From NCBI GenBank assembly GCA_911728455.2, contig OU452228.1, positions 22,105,950 to 22,169,949 of the forward strand: DNA of 64,000 bases. Reading direction: 5' to 3'. The DNA is from Marthasterias glacialis (lineage: Eukaryota; Echinodermata; Asteroidea; Forcipulatida; Asteriidae). The notes under the pieces are model-generated. The model did not search any database and had not been told where the DNA came from. It saw only the letters and a list, made by a program, of their open reading frames with translations. The position numbers and the translations under genes are program-made. Positions 32,208 through 43,672 of the stretch are shown in pieces (position 1 is the stretch's first letter; each line of letters opens with the position of its first letter).

Positions 32208-33319
32208 GGCGGGTGACAAAGATGGTGGCATCCGATGCAATAATTATAGAAAACAGAAAACTAAACAATAACGTCAACATCAATCACCATGGCCCATCCT
32301 CTTTAATATTGTAAGCAAAGCCGGTGCTGTGACTTTGAACTTGCACTGTGGGATTGATATAATACATGATAGGGGGACCTTAACCCCGCCTTTTAGAAGA
32401 AATGGAATAAGACACTAACTAACACGTCTTTCCATTTACTCATGATGCTGAAAGTACAATGCCAACAATGCATTGATGACCAGTTACTCAAGATTACTCA
32501 GACCGAATCTCAACTCAAAGATTCACATTCCAATGTAGAGTAGGAACATTTCCCAGACATTCTATTGTCTAACATCAACCACTTTAGGTCCAACCTAATG
32601 AACAAACAAAATAAGAAACGCCGTAATGTTCAAGTTAACCACAAGAAATACATTCAAAGACGTTTCCACAAACAGCGGTGTACTGACCCTCCTACTGAAG
32701 GGCCAACAGTAACCACACAGCTAACAACAGTAGTTAACCTGTCTGACACTGTCTTAACTGACCCACAGGTAAAACTGCTCTCAAGGGGCCTTTAGTTTTG
32801 CCCCACACCCAGAGAACCCAACCAGCTGTCTTTACAACAAGACATTGCCCAATCTAATCGCAGGCTACGTCTACGTGAATATTTTCATGTAGACCCCTCA
32901 ACAGATGATGAGTCATCTGAGGGTCACTCAACCTGCTCGCAACCGCTTCAAAGAAAAGAGCAGTTGGGTACCCCAAAAAGAACCGAGATGTAGCTCTAGA
33001 CGACACCTACATCAGCTTAGTTAACTCTGAGGTGCTTCAGGTTCCCAACACAAGGCTATCTAATAACCTCCCCCAAGATGAACGCAATACCTTAACCAAG
33101 AGTTCTGAGATACCAAGGTACCAAGAGAACCCCGACCAATAGAGTTGCTTTGGTTACTACAGCAATTCAGCAATTCCTGAGCGCCCCATGGTCGCCATCC
33201 GTTGCCCAAAAAAACTAGGTGACATCCTAGTGAAGGCTAAACTCCCGCCCCCCCCCCCCCGCCCAGGCAGGACAAGCTCCCTCCTCACAAGACACACGAG
33301 GTTGCCATCACTGCACCCG

Positions 33320-33690
33320 CTCTAAATGTAAAACTTGTATTATATACTGTATCAATCCCACAGTACAAGTTAAAAGTCACAGCACCGGCTTTACTTACAA
33401 TATCAAGACCAACTCCCAATGCCAAACTCCCAATGTAATCTATGTCATAACATGTAAGAGATGTGGACTACAGTATGTGGGAGAGACAAAGACCAAACTC
33501 AGTCTTCGCTTTGCGAATCGTGTCTCTTCCATAAAGACCAAGAAACAATAGCCCTAATCATAGTGTCAAAGATGTGGAACTAACTGTCATTGAGGCCTGC
33601 AACGGTGACGACCCACATCGCAAACTCAGAGAATCTCAATGGATTCACCAACTCCGAACAGTCCAACCATTCGGATTAAACATAAACACA
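33320..33690 (+). pseudogene. GIY-YIG endonuclease domain remnant of Penelope-like element
   Basis: Minimal GIY-YIG signature YVITCKRCGLQYVGET preceded by a cysteine-rich linker (CHHCTRSKCKTC). An in-frame stop follows KTKK, then readable downstream family blocks. In intact elements this nuclease nicks target DNA for insertion; this copy cannot be translated whole. Confidence 0.8.
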
Positions 33691-34236
33691 GGTGTCAATT
33701 AATGATTGTTTCTATTTTCATGCTTTCATTCCGGTTCTGCCGTTTCTCAAATAATCATTATTTTATTTCCAAGCTTTTGCCTTCCCATTGTTGTTTTTAT
33801 CCTTTTTTTTCTATCTGTCTGCCTTCATAACTAAATTTACTATTTACTCATTCTGGTTCTGCCTTTTAGGGATTGGCAGTGATATTCTCAATCCCACTTT
33901 GGAATTTAATCTACACACTATTTCTTTTGCATCTATACTTTCACCATACTAATCACCACCTTCATCTGAGTAATCAATCCCGCCCTTTCATGTTAGCCGC
34001 ATCGCCCATGATGCAGCTTGCCCTATTGTTCATTAATCTCTCTTTTGTATCTACCGACCACTGGACTTCCTTTTGTCCACACTGCTGCAGTTTGATTGGT
34101 CATCAACAATCCCTTTGTCTGTTATTTTATCCACTCTGATTGGCTTTCTTTTCCCTGCCTATTTTGGATTCCTTCCCTCTAATTTAATCCCCAGTTTTTT
34201 CTATGGATGGATCCGTTTTTATGTTTGTGCTTGTTT

Positions 34237-34272
34237 TTGCCTCTGACGAAGGTCCGGTTTGGATCGAAAGCT
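34237..34272 (+). ncRNA. Hammerhead-ribozyme-like motif
   Basis: CTGACGA, then a 5-bp stem GGTCC/GGATC with loop GGTTT, then GAAA, matches the conserved core of hammerhead ribozymes, which are known from terminal repeats of Penelope-like elements. An extra A follows CTGACGA, and the expected stem III with its cleavage-site U is not evident, so this is a half-motif or decayed ribozyme. Confidence 0.35.
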
Positions 34273-34290
34273 AAGGCCATCAACCTTATT

Positions 34291-36060
34291 AGTTATATAT
34301 ATATTGTTTGAGATTAATCAAACATAACATTTAATACTTTTTCCTTATGAGTTTGTCATGAGTTATTATCACCTAAAAAATTGTGTTATCCTTTTTAGTA
34401 ATAACCAGAGTCTCTTCGGTGATAATTTACGTCATATCAAATTTAACGCGCCACTAATCATCAAAAACAACGAAGGGAAACAATTGATGGGGTGTCAACA
34501 GGATGTAATTAACAGTTGACAATTTTCTTGTTTTAAAGTAAAGTACAGTGGCTCGCGTCAGTGGACTTAATGATCGCCAACAGCGACTGCAGTCTCTCGA
34601 GGTTTTACAATGACATTGCACAAAACGATTTTGACAATTGTGGTATTTATTGGTAAATTTAGATTAAACTTAAAAAAAATAATAAAAATAAAATCTAATT
34701 TTGACTAAAAGTATATCCTATACCGAGACAGTCTGGCTGCGTAGGTCTACATGAACTCAAATAAAAAAAATAGCTCTAAAGAAAACAACTTGTAGTAGAT
34801 GGAAGACAATCCATTTAAAACAAAAGCAAACACAAAAACGAGGCTTTGAATGGGTTTAAGCTCACATTGGAACATCTGTCCCTGCCACACCCCGGCCTCA
34901 CCATGAGCATAATATCCTTAGAATCCTCATAAATCATGCCATTTACAACATGATCCTTAAAATCAACCATACATACGAACAGAGCGACAATATGACCACA
35001 AACCTCAATGTGATCGTTGAAACAATTACAAAACTTTGGCCAAGTGTATGTGATATTTTGTTTGACTCAGAGATGGTTTCAGACGTTGCAGTGAAGTCAA
35101 CAGGTTTGAACGGTCAGTCTCCTAACCGGGAATAAACATGCGACACGACACTGCAGCCGAGACGGACTTGTTCAGAAGTATTTCCAATTATGTTGTACAG
35201 TATTTAAAATTAAAACTGCCCGGAGACAGTAACCGAATCTAAAGTGCTGGTAACTCGACCTAGATGTAATTAGTCTCTTCTGTGTATTCTGAATTGTGAC
35301 TTTAAAGGCTTTTATAGCTTTATGAACTGAATGGGGACACGTCTTGGAAATGTTCGTAATGGCCTTCCGGATTGTGAAACACAACCCTTGTGTCAGATGA
35401 TTACTTTGTGATGGCAACTTATTTCTGGAACGTTCCGGTAATTAGGATTAAATGTCAAGTCGTTGAACTTATTTCGTAATTCACTTCTTTTTGTTCTTTC
35501 TTTTTTTAGCACTATATCATATTGAACGTGACAGTTGCTGAATACTTGTGGTAATGACCCCCGGCTAATTTGTATGATAAACACATGTCATTTAATCACT
35601 CTACCTCTCGGAAATTGTTCAACTTGACAATTAGGTCGACAGTTTGGTCGATAAAGTTAAAGGTAGAAAATCCAGTTCGAAACTTGTGCATAAATTAATC
35701 TGAAGGCATTTTATTGTTTCGCAGGTTTGGAAAAAGAAAACAAAAAAAAAGAGTTGATACTTTTATATGTTTTTCTAACTCAAGGGCGTTTGTTTTCCTT
35801 TTCATGTTGCTCTTGAGAAACAATGATTGCCCTGAAACAAGAATATAGATACATTCACTATGAAATGAAAGTCGACTGTAAAACCGGATTCGATACATTG
35901 AGAGCGAATCTACCCGCCACTGGTACCAGTCTAGAAAGCGATTAGAGGAACGACTGTGCACCAAAGAAGTTGTTCTAGCTAAAATATACATCTATATATA
36001 TAAAAAAAACAACTTTATAAATTTTTGTTGGAACAGGGTCTCGTTGATATTCATAGCAGT
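34291..36060. other. Gene-empty AT-rich stretch
   Basis: No gene, RNA or structured repeat is recognised. Open frames are short and lack splice or domain support. Confidence 0.5.
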
Positions 36061-36069
36061 CCAGGTTTG

Positions 36070-36071
<2 letters not shown>

Positions 36072-36102
<31 letters not shown>
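36072..36102. repeat. Poly-A run
   Basis: About 31 A (interrupted only at its end), possibly a retroposon tail. No recognisable retroposon body precedes it. Confidence 0.9.
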
Positions 36103-36103
<1 letters not shown>

Positions 36104-38965
36104 AAACTCGCACTCATTCCTCAACTCGCCAAACATTCCTAGTGTTGAATACCAAAGCACCTCGGATCAGCCGAGGGTATCATTATTGGTTAACAATTTG
36201 CTATGGCATGTATTGGCCACAAGCTGCAGATAAAGTTGAAGAAGGCATTGTACTTCTTCATTCAATGCACAAAACATCTGAAGAAATGAATTACAATAAC
36301 AGCAGTACGTTCAGTTTTATACAATGTTGTAATTTACATTAAGGCACAGTTTTCGGTAGTATGTCACGATATGTCACGTTGTATGTCACGAAAGACGGAG
36401 TTTACAGAAGGACTTTTTGCTATTTTCATACTTGTATGAAACAAAACTGTAGCTCAAATCTGCATGAATAATAAACTTAAAATCATATCGTCGCGTGCCC
36501 GGAAAACCTCAGGCAAACAAAGTACCCCCCCCCCCCCCATAGCAACAGAAGGTCGTATGCAATAGAATGGCTTTTGACAAATAAAAGTCGCATTACTGTT
36601 ACATTTATTGTGGCTGAAATTACCCCCAAAAACATGTTTTCCCATTCCCATGTGGAATTTAACCTTCCTTTAATGACTTCTGAATGGCGAAAAAACGATC
36701 CAACTTTCAAGCTCAATTTTCTTGAAAAAACAACTTTGGACATTACTTTCTTACTCCCTTTCTCCGGTATAATTTTCGTTACGTCCTTCTTACGGGCATA
36801 CGACAACATCCGACAATCTGTTCCCTCCTAATCATACCAGTTTTTCATATCCGTTTCACTCATCCGCACCCCCCCCCCACAACCATCGCCCGCCCCCGAC
36901 TTTCCCCGACTTAATCTCATGCACATTTCACTAACAATATTCGGAGGAAAATGATCCACATTGCGTAGGTTAATTCTCGGCTGAGGAGGATTTGCTTTCG
37001 AATGAAAAACCTTCGCGGAGCCGAACCGACTTCTAAAAACGGCATGGATACCACTGGGAGTGTGGATTCTATACTAGTGTGGATTCTATACTGTTCCGCA
37101 AAAAATCGTGCACAAAATTGAACTATATTTTGTTTTTTCTTCAAATCTTTATCAAATACTTCCTTGGACTTTGTTGAATTCCACTTTCATATTTCTCTTC
37201 CCCATGGGAGACTGCTCTGCAGTATCATCCATCTTTCCATCTTTAAAAAACGACATCGTCCATTTCAACTCAAGAAACGTTCATCTGAATCTACTCTTAT
37301 ATGCGATGTTTAAACGATTTAAAATAGTCCCTGAGAGGATATTGCCGAGATCTACTGATCCATAAATGAATATTAAATTTTTAATTTTGATATTAATTTT
37401 CCGCGAAAAAAAAAATACATAATGCATTTTAATTCCTCGTCGCGATCGGAGCGCTTCTAAAGAACGATCAGACAGGCGTGTAAGATTTTGGGATACGATA
37501 AAAGCAAACAAGCTGTCGGGGGATGTGATATTTGTACATTGATAAAAAAGAAGAAGAAGAAAAAGAAAAAGAAAACAACAGGGATTGTATTGTACTTTAA
37601 AATGCTTTTCTTGTACGAACAAATGATTTTCAGAGCCGCAGAGCGGTTTTGTTTGTAGTCTGAACAAAAGGACCTACAATCAGTCGTATCAGATTTTAAA
37701 ATCCGATAAAAGCAAACCAGCTGTCAGGGAAACGAAAAGAAAAAAATGTGAATTGATAAAAAACAAAAAAACAAAAAAAAAAACAAAAAAAACCAGGGAT
37801 TGTATTATACTTTAAAATGTATGTCTTGTACGAAACAGATGATTTTCAAACCGCCGAGCGTTTTTTTTTTTGTAGTCCAAACAAAAGTACCTATAACTCG
37901 TTCATGGTCTACCGTTGCAATCAAAGCAAGATCTTGAAATAGGTTCTGTTTTTATTGAAACGACAGCACTTCAGACAGTTATTGCATGATAATGGACATC
38001 ACTTGAAAATGAAAAGGACGAGACAAGTCGGTATAGATCTAGGTAAAAGAAAGGGAATCAGATGTCTTTCCACTTGCGACATAAACGCAATAATCAAACT
38101 GCAACTCACCCGACACTTTCATCTCATAAAACAGAAAAGAAGTTTCTCAACAATATGAAGCTCGGAGTTACGAATAAGTTTGAATGAAAAACGTGATACA
38201 GGCATAGCCTTCCTTTTTTGTGTAACTAACCTAAACAAAAGGTGGGTTTTTTTTTCAAGGGGATTGCTTTTATCTTTATTACACCACAGGGAATACGATA
38301 TGGTATGACTGCATCTCATGAAAATGTCAGTTGGTTTATACATGAGCATTTCTTCGAGTTGTAGAGAATACCGATGGATATCTTCAATCGGAAATGAAAG
38401 ATTATGTTTAGAAAGTAAACGATTCAATCTTGCAATGCGATCTTACTCTTAAGATGTCTTCCAAAAAAAAAATAAAAAAAATAAAAAAAATAAATGAATA
38501 ATTCACTCAGATATCAGACAAAAAATGTCATCTTCTTCAGCGAATCTTATTTACATAAATTATTTAGGTTTGCGAAAATGGGAAATATGATTTTTGCTCC
38601 ATTTTGAACGCCACAAACATTTTTATGGTGTTTTAACTAAAAACACTTGTCTTTCTTTTTTTTGAAAATTTTGTCAATTGTAACCTAAACAGACGACGGC
38701 AATACCCATTATACCGACATAGGCCTACTATGCCCTTCAAACCACTATGTACGTTCAGTATGTTCGACAAACGTTTCTGTCGACCAACGTCCTTAAAACC
38801 AGAACGTCAGACCACAAATGTAGGACTGATTGTACCCAAGTCATTAAGTCCAACGGACCACTATTACTCGGGCTTCGTGGGATGCAAAGGTATAATGTGT
38901 CGGACACAACGATCGGAATCTTTTGTCGATCATAACGGTCTATACAGACATTACAGATGATGAAT
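36103..38965. other. Gene-empty stretch
   Basis: No gene recognised. It contains poly-C runs near 36526 and 36870, and a pair of related A-rich segments at about 37480-37660 and 37695-37890. Both of those have GATAAAAGCAAAC, AGCTGTC, GGGATTGTATT and ACTTTAAAATG, so they form a diverged tandem duplication. A loose GTCCGAC/GTCGGAC-bearing segment lies at 38700-38960. Confidence 0.5.
37480..37895. repeat. Diverged tandem duplication (~210 bp)
   Basis: Two adjacent segments share, in order, GATAAAAGCAAAC, AGCTGTC, TTGATAAAAA, CAGGGATTGTATT, ACTTTAAAATG, TTGTACGAA and GTTTTTTTGTAGTC-like strings. Identity is moderate and poly-A spacers vary in length. Confidence 0.6.
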
Positions 38966-39158
38966 GTCCTCTAGGGGGCCTGATCGTTTTCTGGGTCAGG
39001 CTGACCTGGAAACTGCTTTAAAAAGATGGATTTTTACTCGGATTCTGCGTCCGTTTTGCTACAGTTTCGGGTCAGTTTCACATAAATACCGGGTCATGCT
39101 GACCCCAAAAAGGGTCGGGCTCCCTGTGACTGGGAATCCGGGTCAATTCTGACCCGAT
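38966..39158. repeat. Dispersed repeat with ERE-like palindromes (copy 1)
   Basis: Rich in GGGTCA and TGACCC. It contains GGTCAGGCTGACC (38994-39006) and GGTCATGCTGACC (39092-39104), both perfect matches to the estrogen-receptor palindrome GGTCAnnnTGACC, plus a 4-spaced GGTCAATTCTGACC near 39141-39154. A related copy is at 49668-49860 and a shorter one near 19585-19660. Confidence 0.7.
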
Positions 39159-39315
39159 ACACTGCAAAAACGTGGATGTTAAAAATGATTCTCTTGGTAT
39201 CTATATATGTGACAACACCACCATGGTGTTCATTTGACCAACGATAAAGCAATGTCAGTGTTGTCACATATAGATACCAAGAGAATCAATTTAACACCCC
39301 AGTTTTTTGCAGTGT
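39159..39315. mobile_element. 157-bp MITE with ~58-bp TIRs
   Basis: Starts ACACTGCAAAAA and ends TTTTTTGCAGTGT. Inner arms share TGATTCTCTTGGTATCTATA and its complement, then GTGACAACAC. It abuts the ERE-like repeat directly. No clear TSD. Confidence 0.8.
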
Positions 39316-41400
39316 CTTTTTATTTAGAGTGCACCATCGTATTTTTTTCATGAAGGATGTTTAATGTTAGAACCCATGGTGTCATGAGCGATTATTCGCT
39401 CTTTAACAAGGGAGTGTTCACGGCCCGCCCTCCGGTGTTGATAAACCTAGTAATTAAGACATCCGAAAAGAATTCTTCACCGCGTTCGCTACTAATCCGA
39501 TTTAATTTCAATTTAGGCGAGAAATGCTAACACTCAAAGGGTAAAAGTGATCTATAATTATGTGTTTGTTTTGTCAGGAGATACAATAATCAATTTTTAT
39601 ATACTTGAGCTTCCTGGTAGAAAAAGAGATTTCCCTGCCAGTGCTACCATCAGTCTGTAGCTGGAGGCAGGGGACCTGGTGATCAGCAGTGTAAAATACA
39701 CACAAGGGAGACTGATAATTCCAAGCCTAAAACTACAAGATAACATCAGTGTTTATGACGAGTTCAAAGATCCGTGGCATATATCTTATAGGAATTAAAA
39801 CTTGTTTAAAGGTCCCCAATGGGACACAGTACCTTCAAATCTCTTAAAATGTTGCTGTTTGGAAATGTTCCTTGACCCTTTTTAAAAAGTTATTTACGTA
39901 ATAAAATACCTATACAGTGTGTTGTAATAACAGTGATTAAAAAACCCCATAAATTTACCTCTCGGCTTAACAACCATTAGCGGAATCACACTCCACAAAG
40001 AAACACCCGGTCCGCCATTTTGCGTAGCCACAAATTTGGTTCTGCAAACGGCGGACCGTGTTTTACCACAAAATTAAACGACAACCACACAATTTCAAGG
40101 GAGACTTATGTGATTCATTATATTCTACTTTTAAAATGTCTTTCCAACCATAGTCATTTCATAACAATTGTTTATAGCCCAAAAGCGCCCAGTCCAAAGG
40201 CAACGTGTTCCTTTAGGATATTTCATTTCTCCTCCACGCATAACGAATGAACAAATCACTGCAACACTTCATCATTTGTTTACAATAATCGCGATGCTTT
40301 ACTTTACACAGATGAACTGGGCATTGTCTTGTGAAATAATTTGGCAAAATCAAACAAGAACAAGTAAAAAATATTGCCCATGCACATGGGACGACTAATT
40401 ATCTCCATGGCATGAAGACATTTCTGTTACCATACAACGCATCTAATGGAGACGCCGAATATACTTGATGTATTAATGGTGTGGTTTTGAAATAAGACCT
40501 ACCGTGTACATTAACGCGTGGGCCAGAAACCCAAGTCTGGTCCGCGGGCATAGATGGGCAGAAGAACGCCGGCAGTGACACGTCTCAACAGTTACTGTCT
40601 GTAATGCCCCCTTGGCGAAAAGGGGCCCAAATATGGTACAAACAACACCCATGGTAAAGCCACAAGGGGCAACGGAACAGGTCGATGGAGGTGAGGTGTG
40701 TTTCTTTTTTTGTGCGCTGCGGGATACGCCATCATTTATGCAGACAAAAATGGGACAATGTACTGATATAGTCTCCCGTGGTCAATTCTAACAAGGTTGA
40801 TGCCAAACAAGGTCAAATATGTTTTTGGACGTAAATTCAGGGAAAGGGTAAACGAAATTTCCTCAATAGTGTCACGAGGAAACGGCTTCGTTTTTGAGGC
40901 AGCTTTTTCATTTTGATTTAAGAGTGATCACGAGGGAGTGAGCTGGACCCCAAACGCACCTGTTGACTTGAGGTGACAACACCTTTCTAAATGCAGGGGT
41001 ATGTAGCTTGAAGTCTGTTTTAAAACCTAATCGCCGTTCTTTAGAATTCATATTTTTATTATCAGAAAAGCGTATTATCATTGAGCCGCTATAGGCACAG
41101 GGGATCGAGTGAGCACATCCATCATGGACTAAGCAGAAACAAAGAGCCAAGCGATGCACAAAGAAGGTCCAGTTGCTTGTGATTGCATACCCCGATATAT
41201 ACCAATGCTGGTCACTTCGGCATCTACAAAACTCGCCACCTAAATACAATCTCGGCACCCACAAACTCGGCACACGCACAAATACAAACACGGTAACCAG
41301 TCCAAAACCAACGACGGCGATATTATAAACCAAAAATACCCTTTTTGCAAGTTAAAGATATTTTCCAGACTTACATCTGCCTAGTTCACGTGAGTAAATG
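39316..41400. other. Gene-empty stretch
   Basis: A 141-codon minus-strand open frame at 40908-41333 is the longest but has no recognised domain, and part of it comes from a reiterated CTCGGCAC/CACAAA tract. No RNA gene is seen. Confidence 0.45.
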
Positions 41401-41408
41401 CAGTACTG

Positions 41409-42122
41409 TTTTGTACCCCAAGTCGCAAATATTGACGCCAATATTCACGACTTGTACACCAAGTCGCAAATATTGACGCCAAAATTGACGCCAATATTCA
41501 CGACTGTGCCCTAAGTTGCAAACTCAGCCAGGCGTAAATATTTGTTGTTTTTTAGCAACCTAGGTAGGCAAGCAATAGTCTGGAATTGTTTACTTCTGCG
41601 CGTGCGTACGTTTCTATGCATTCCGCGCTTACACAGCTTGCACAGAATGTCGGCTCTAGCCTTGTAAGCAAAGAGTGTAGATCGCAAGCGCAGAATTGGG
41701 CAGTAAGCAGAGCCATGGAATTGGGCCCAGGTGCAGCTGACGACTTTACTCGAAAGCACTCCCCGTTAACAGAGATCAGTGTGCCTAGGTGCCAGACTGT
41801 GTGGGTAACGGACACCCCAAGTTGCTGTGAAAAAAAATCACGCTTGAGTGGGTTTGTGACTCAGCCTAAGTCTTGAATACTGGCGTCAATATTTGCGTCA
41901 ATATTTGCGACTTGGGGTACAAGTCATGAATATTGGCGTCAATAATTGTGACTTGGGAACAACTCGTGAATATTGGCGTCGATGTTCGCGACTTTGGGGT
42001 AGAAATTGTGAATATTGGCGTCAATATTTGCGACTTGGGGCCAAGTAGTGAATATTGGCGTCAATATTTGCGACTTGAGGTACAAATCGTGAATTTTGAC
42101 GCCAATATTGGCGTCAATATAT
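41409..42122. repeat. Palindromic array of ~41-bp units (AATATTGGCGTCAATATT)
   Basis: The left arm (41409-41525) has about two and a half units reading GTACCCCAAGTCGCAAATA then TTGACGCCAATATTCACGAC. The right arm (about 41873-42122) has about six units in the opposite orientation (GTGAATATTGGCGTCAATA, then TTTGCGACTTGGGGTACAA). The ~350-bp centre is unrelated apart from short inverted pieces (CCTAGGTAGGCA and TGCCTAGGTGCC). The right border reads TATGTCCCTTTAAAG, like the end of the element at 18727-19181. Non-coding. Confidence 0.75.
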
Positions 42123-43545
42123 ATTTTCTATGTCCCTTTAAAGCCACCATACCCTCCCCCTCCAACTCAAACTGGCTGACACAATTTCAGAGTTTTAGAT
42201 TCTCTTTAAATCCCACTTGTTCCCAAAGTTATAGTCCCCCGTGTTTAATGTCTGGTTTGGTCTTATTTTCAGCTCGCGCTATGAATGTCTTTTTTAACAT
42301 ATTTTGGCGCCCTGTAAATGCTCATTATTATTATTATTGATGGTCAAAAATGTTATGTTTACCATCACTGTTCAGCAGCAGCTCCAAGCGATTGTTCCAG
42401 CTAGGCACCATTCCCTAAATCTACCAGCACACGTTCTAGTCCAACTATGGAATCGAAACCGAGTCTGTACAAAGGTCAACGACTCACAGCCAGCAAAACG
42501 AGCAACAGGACCCCAAACTCAAATTTCCAATAAAATGATAACACTCAGCTGGTAGACAGGTGAAAATATGCAAATCGCAAAAATGGCTTTAATCACTGCA
42601 ATCTCATACGTCCATACATACTTCCCCGACAAATGAGTTATTTTCATAATTCATGTCAAAATCCGTTATACAGTTAGAAAGCGTGAAATACAGTGAGTAA
42701 TTACAGTACATTATTTTGAAGAAATTATTGACAAATTTAAGTTCTTATTCCCCTTGTTAATAAGCACTTTAAAGTAGATATTCGTAATATTATTATACAA
42801 ATAAATAAATGTACAATCATTTACATTTATATTATTGAAAAATGCTCCGTGAACTTAGAATGTTTCTTCAGAAGGTCTCCTGGTCCTCGAACTATAAATG
42901 TTGAGATGTCGTTCTTGTTGCTATCTAATGTTAATGATATCAGCCAGACATATTAATTTTGGCAGGCATGTTTATACAATGTTCGCTGTATGGAACAAAC
43001 TAAAGAGCTCCGTGCAATAACATAAGTTTATAGGTCTCGTCGTTACCGACCAGTTTTCCCGATTTGAGATCATTGACACATCCACATGGGAAGAAAAGGT
43101 CACCATTCAGGGTAGACTTGTTAGCCCATTCGGGTCCAGTTGGTGGACTCACAACACTGTGATCCAAACGTTTAACGGTTTCATGGGGGGTGGTACCGGT
43201 ATCCATTTGGGATACCGATGTCCTGATCTGTGGACGATGTAGGGTTGCCAAAAATGAACAGTAGCTCGGTTTGACACACCAGATGACAACTACATGTGAC
43301 GTTTCCTCATTGAAACGCCAAGATCATTTGCTCTGGATATACATACAAAAGCAATAACGCATTGACTGAGTAGCAAGTAGGTCATCTTCGATACAAATGT
43401 AACATGTATTTATTTAAGACATAACATTGCACCCATAATACGTTTTGTTTTTCAAAAACGTCAGCACCATTCGCTAAAATAATCACAAGTGTGTTTCTTG
43501 AAGACTATAGACGATGGAGCTTCATAAATTGAAACCATGATGGTA
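42123..43545. other. Gene-poor stretch
   Basis: Nothing firmly supported apart from the weak exon candidate at 43000-43227. AT-rich DNA near 42600-42850 has no recognised structure. Confidence 0.45.
43000..43227 (-). CDS. Possible terminal exon, unknown protein (weak)
   Basis: A minus-strand frame of 75 codons plus stop begins just after a CATCGTCCACAG acceptor-like site and has a base composition closer to coding than its flanks. The product (containing FFPCGCVNDLKSG) matches no family I recognise. No partner exon was found. It could be a chance frame. Confidence 0.2.
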   Translation of the reverse strand: MRTSVSQMDTGTTPHETVKRLDHSVVSPPTGPEWANKSTLNGDLFFPCGCVNDLKSGKLVGNDETYKLMLLHGAL

Positions 43546-43547
43546 CA

Positions 43548-43672
43548 GACCTTATGCATTGACGTCATACCGCTATGTACTCATGACCGACAGGATGGGC
43601 CACTGTGCAACCTTCTATTGACCTCTACCAGAGGGCGCCCTACTCAAATAACGTCATGCGCATAAGGTCTAT
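43548..43672. mobile_element. Short TIR element
   Basis: AGACCTTATGC followed by TGACGTCAT on the left and ACGTCATGCGCATAAGGTCT on the right form imperfect inverted ends of a ~125-bp MITE. Non-coding. Confidence 0.55.

Larger units (their letters stand above)
32560..34290 (+). mobile_element. Penelope-like element, RT core deleted
   Basis: Ordered fragments fit a Penelope-like retroelement. VVNLSDTVLTDPQVKLLS (about 32733-32785) is the conserved N-terminal block. After a TAG stop come CPTPREPNQ and RRLRLREYF. AIRCPKKLGDILVKAKLP (about 33195-33248) is the post-RT block. CHHCTRSKCKTC follows, then a GIY-YIG nuclease region (VIYVITCKRCGLQYVGET, about 33433-33486) and the C-terminal QWIHQLRTVQPFGLN. 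Only about 270 bp separate the N-terminal and post-RT blocks, so the catalytic RT domain has been deleted. Stops and a frameshift at the poly-C tract (33247-33260) confirm decay. A hammerhead-like motif lies at 34237-34272. Confidence 0.85.

Noticed and set aside
38700..38960. Second GTCCGAC hairpin element
   Set aside because: Motifs are present but too diverged, and no matching terminal repeats could be defined.
40908..41333. 141-codon minus-strand open frame
   Set aside because: Partly made of a reiterated CTCGGCAC/CACAAA tract, with no recognisable family or partner exon.
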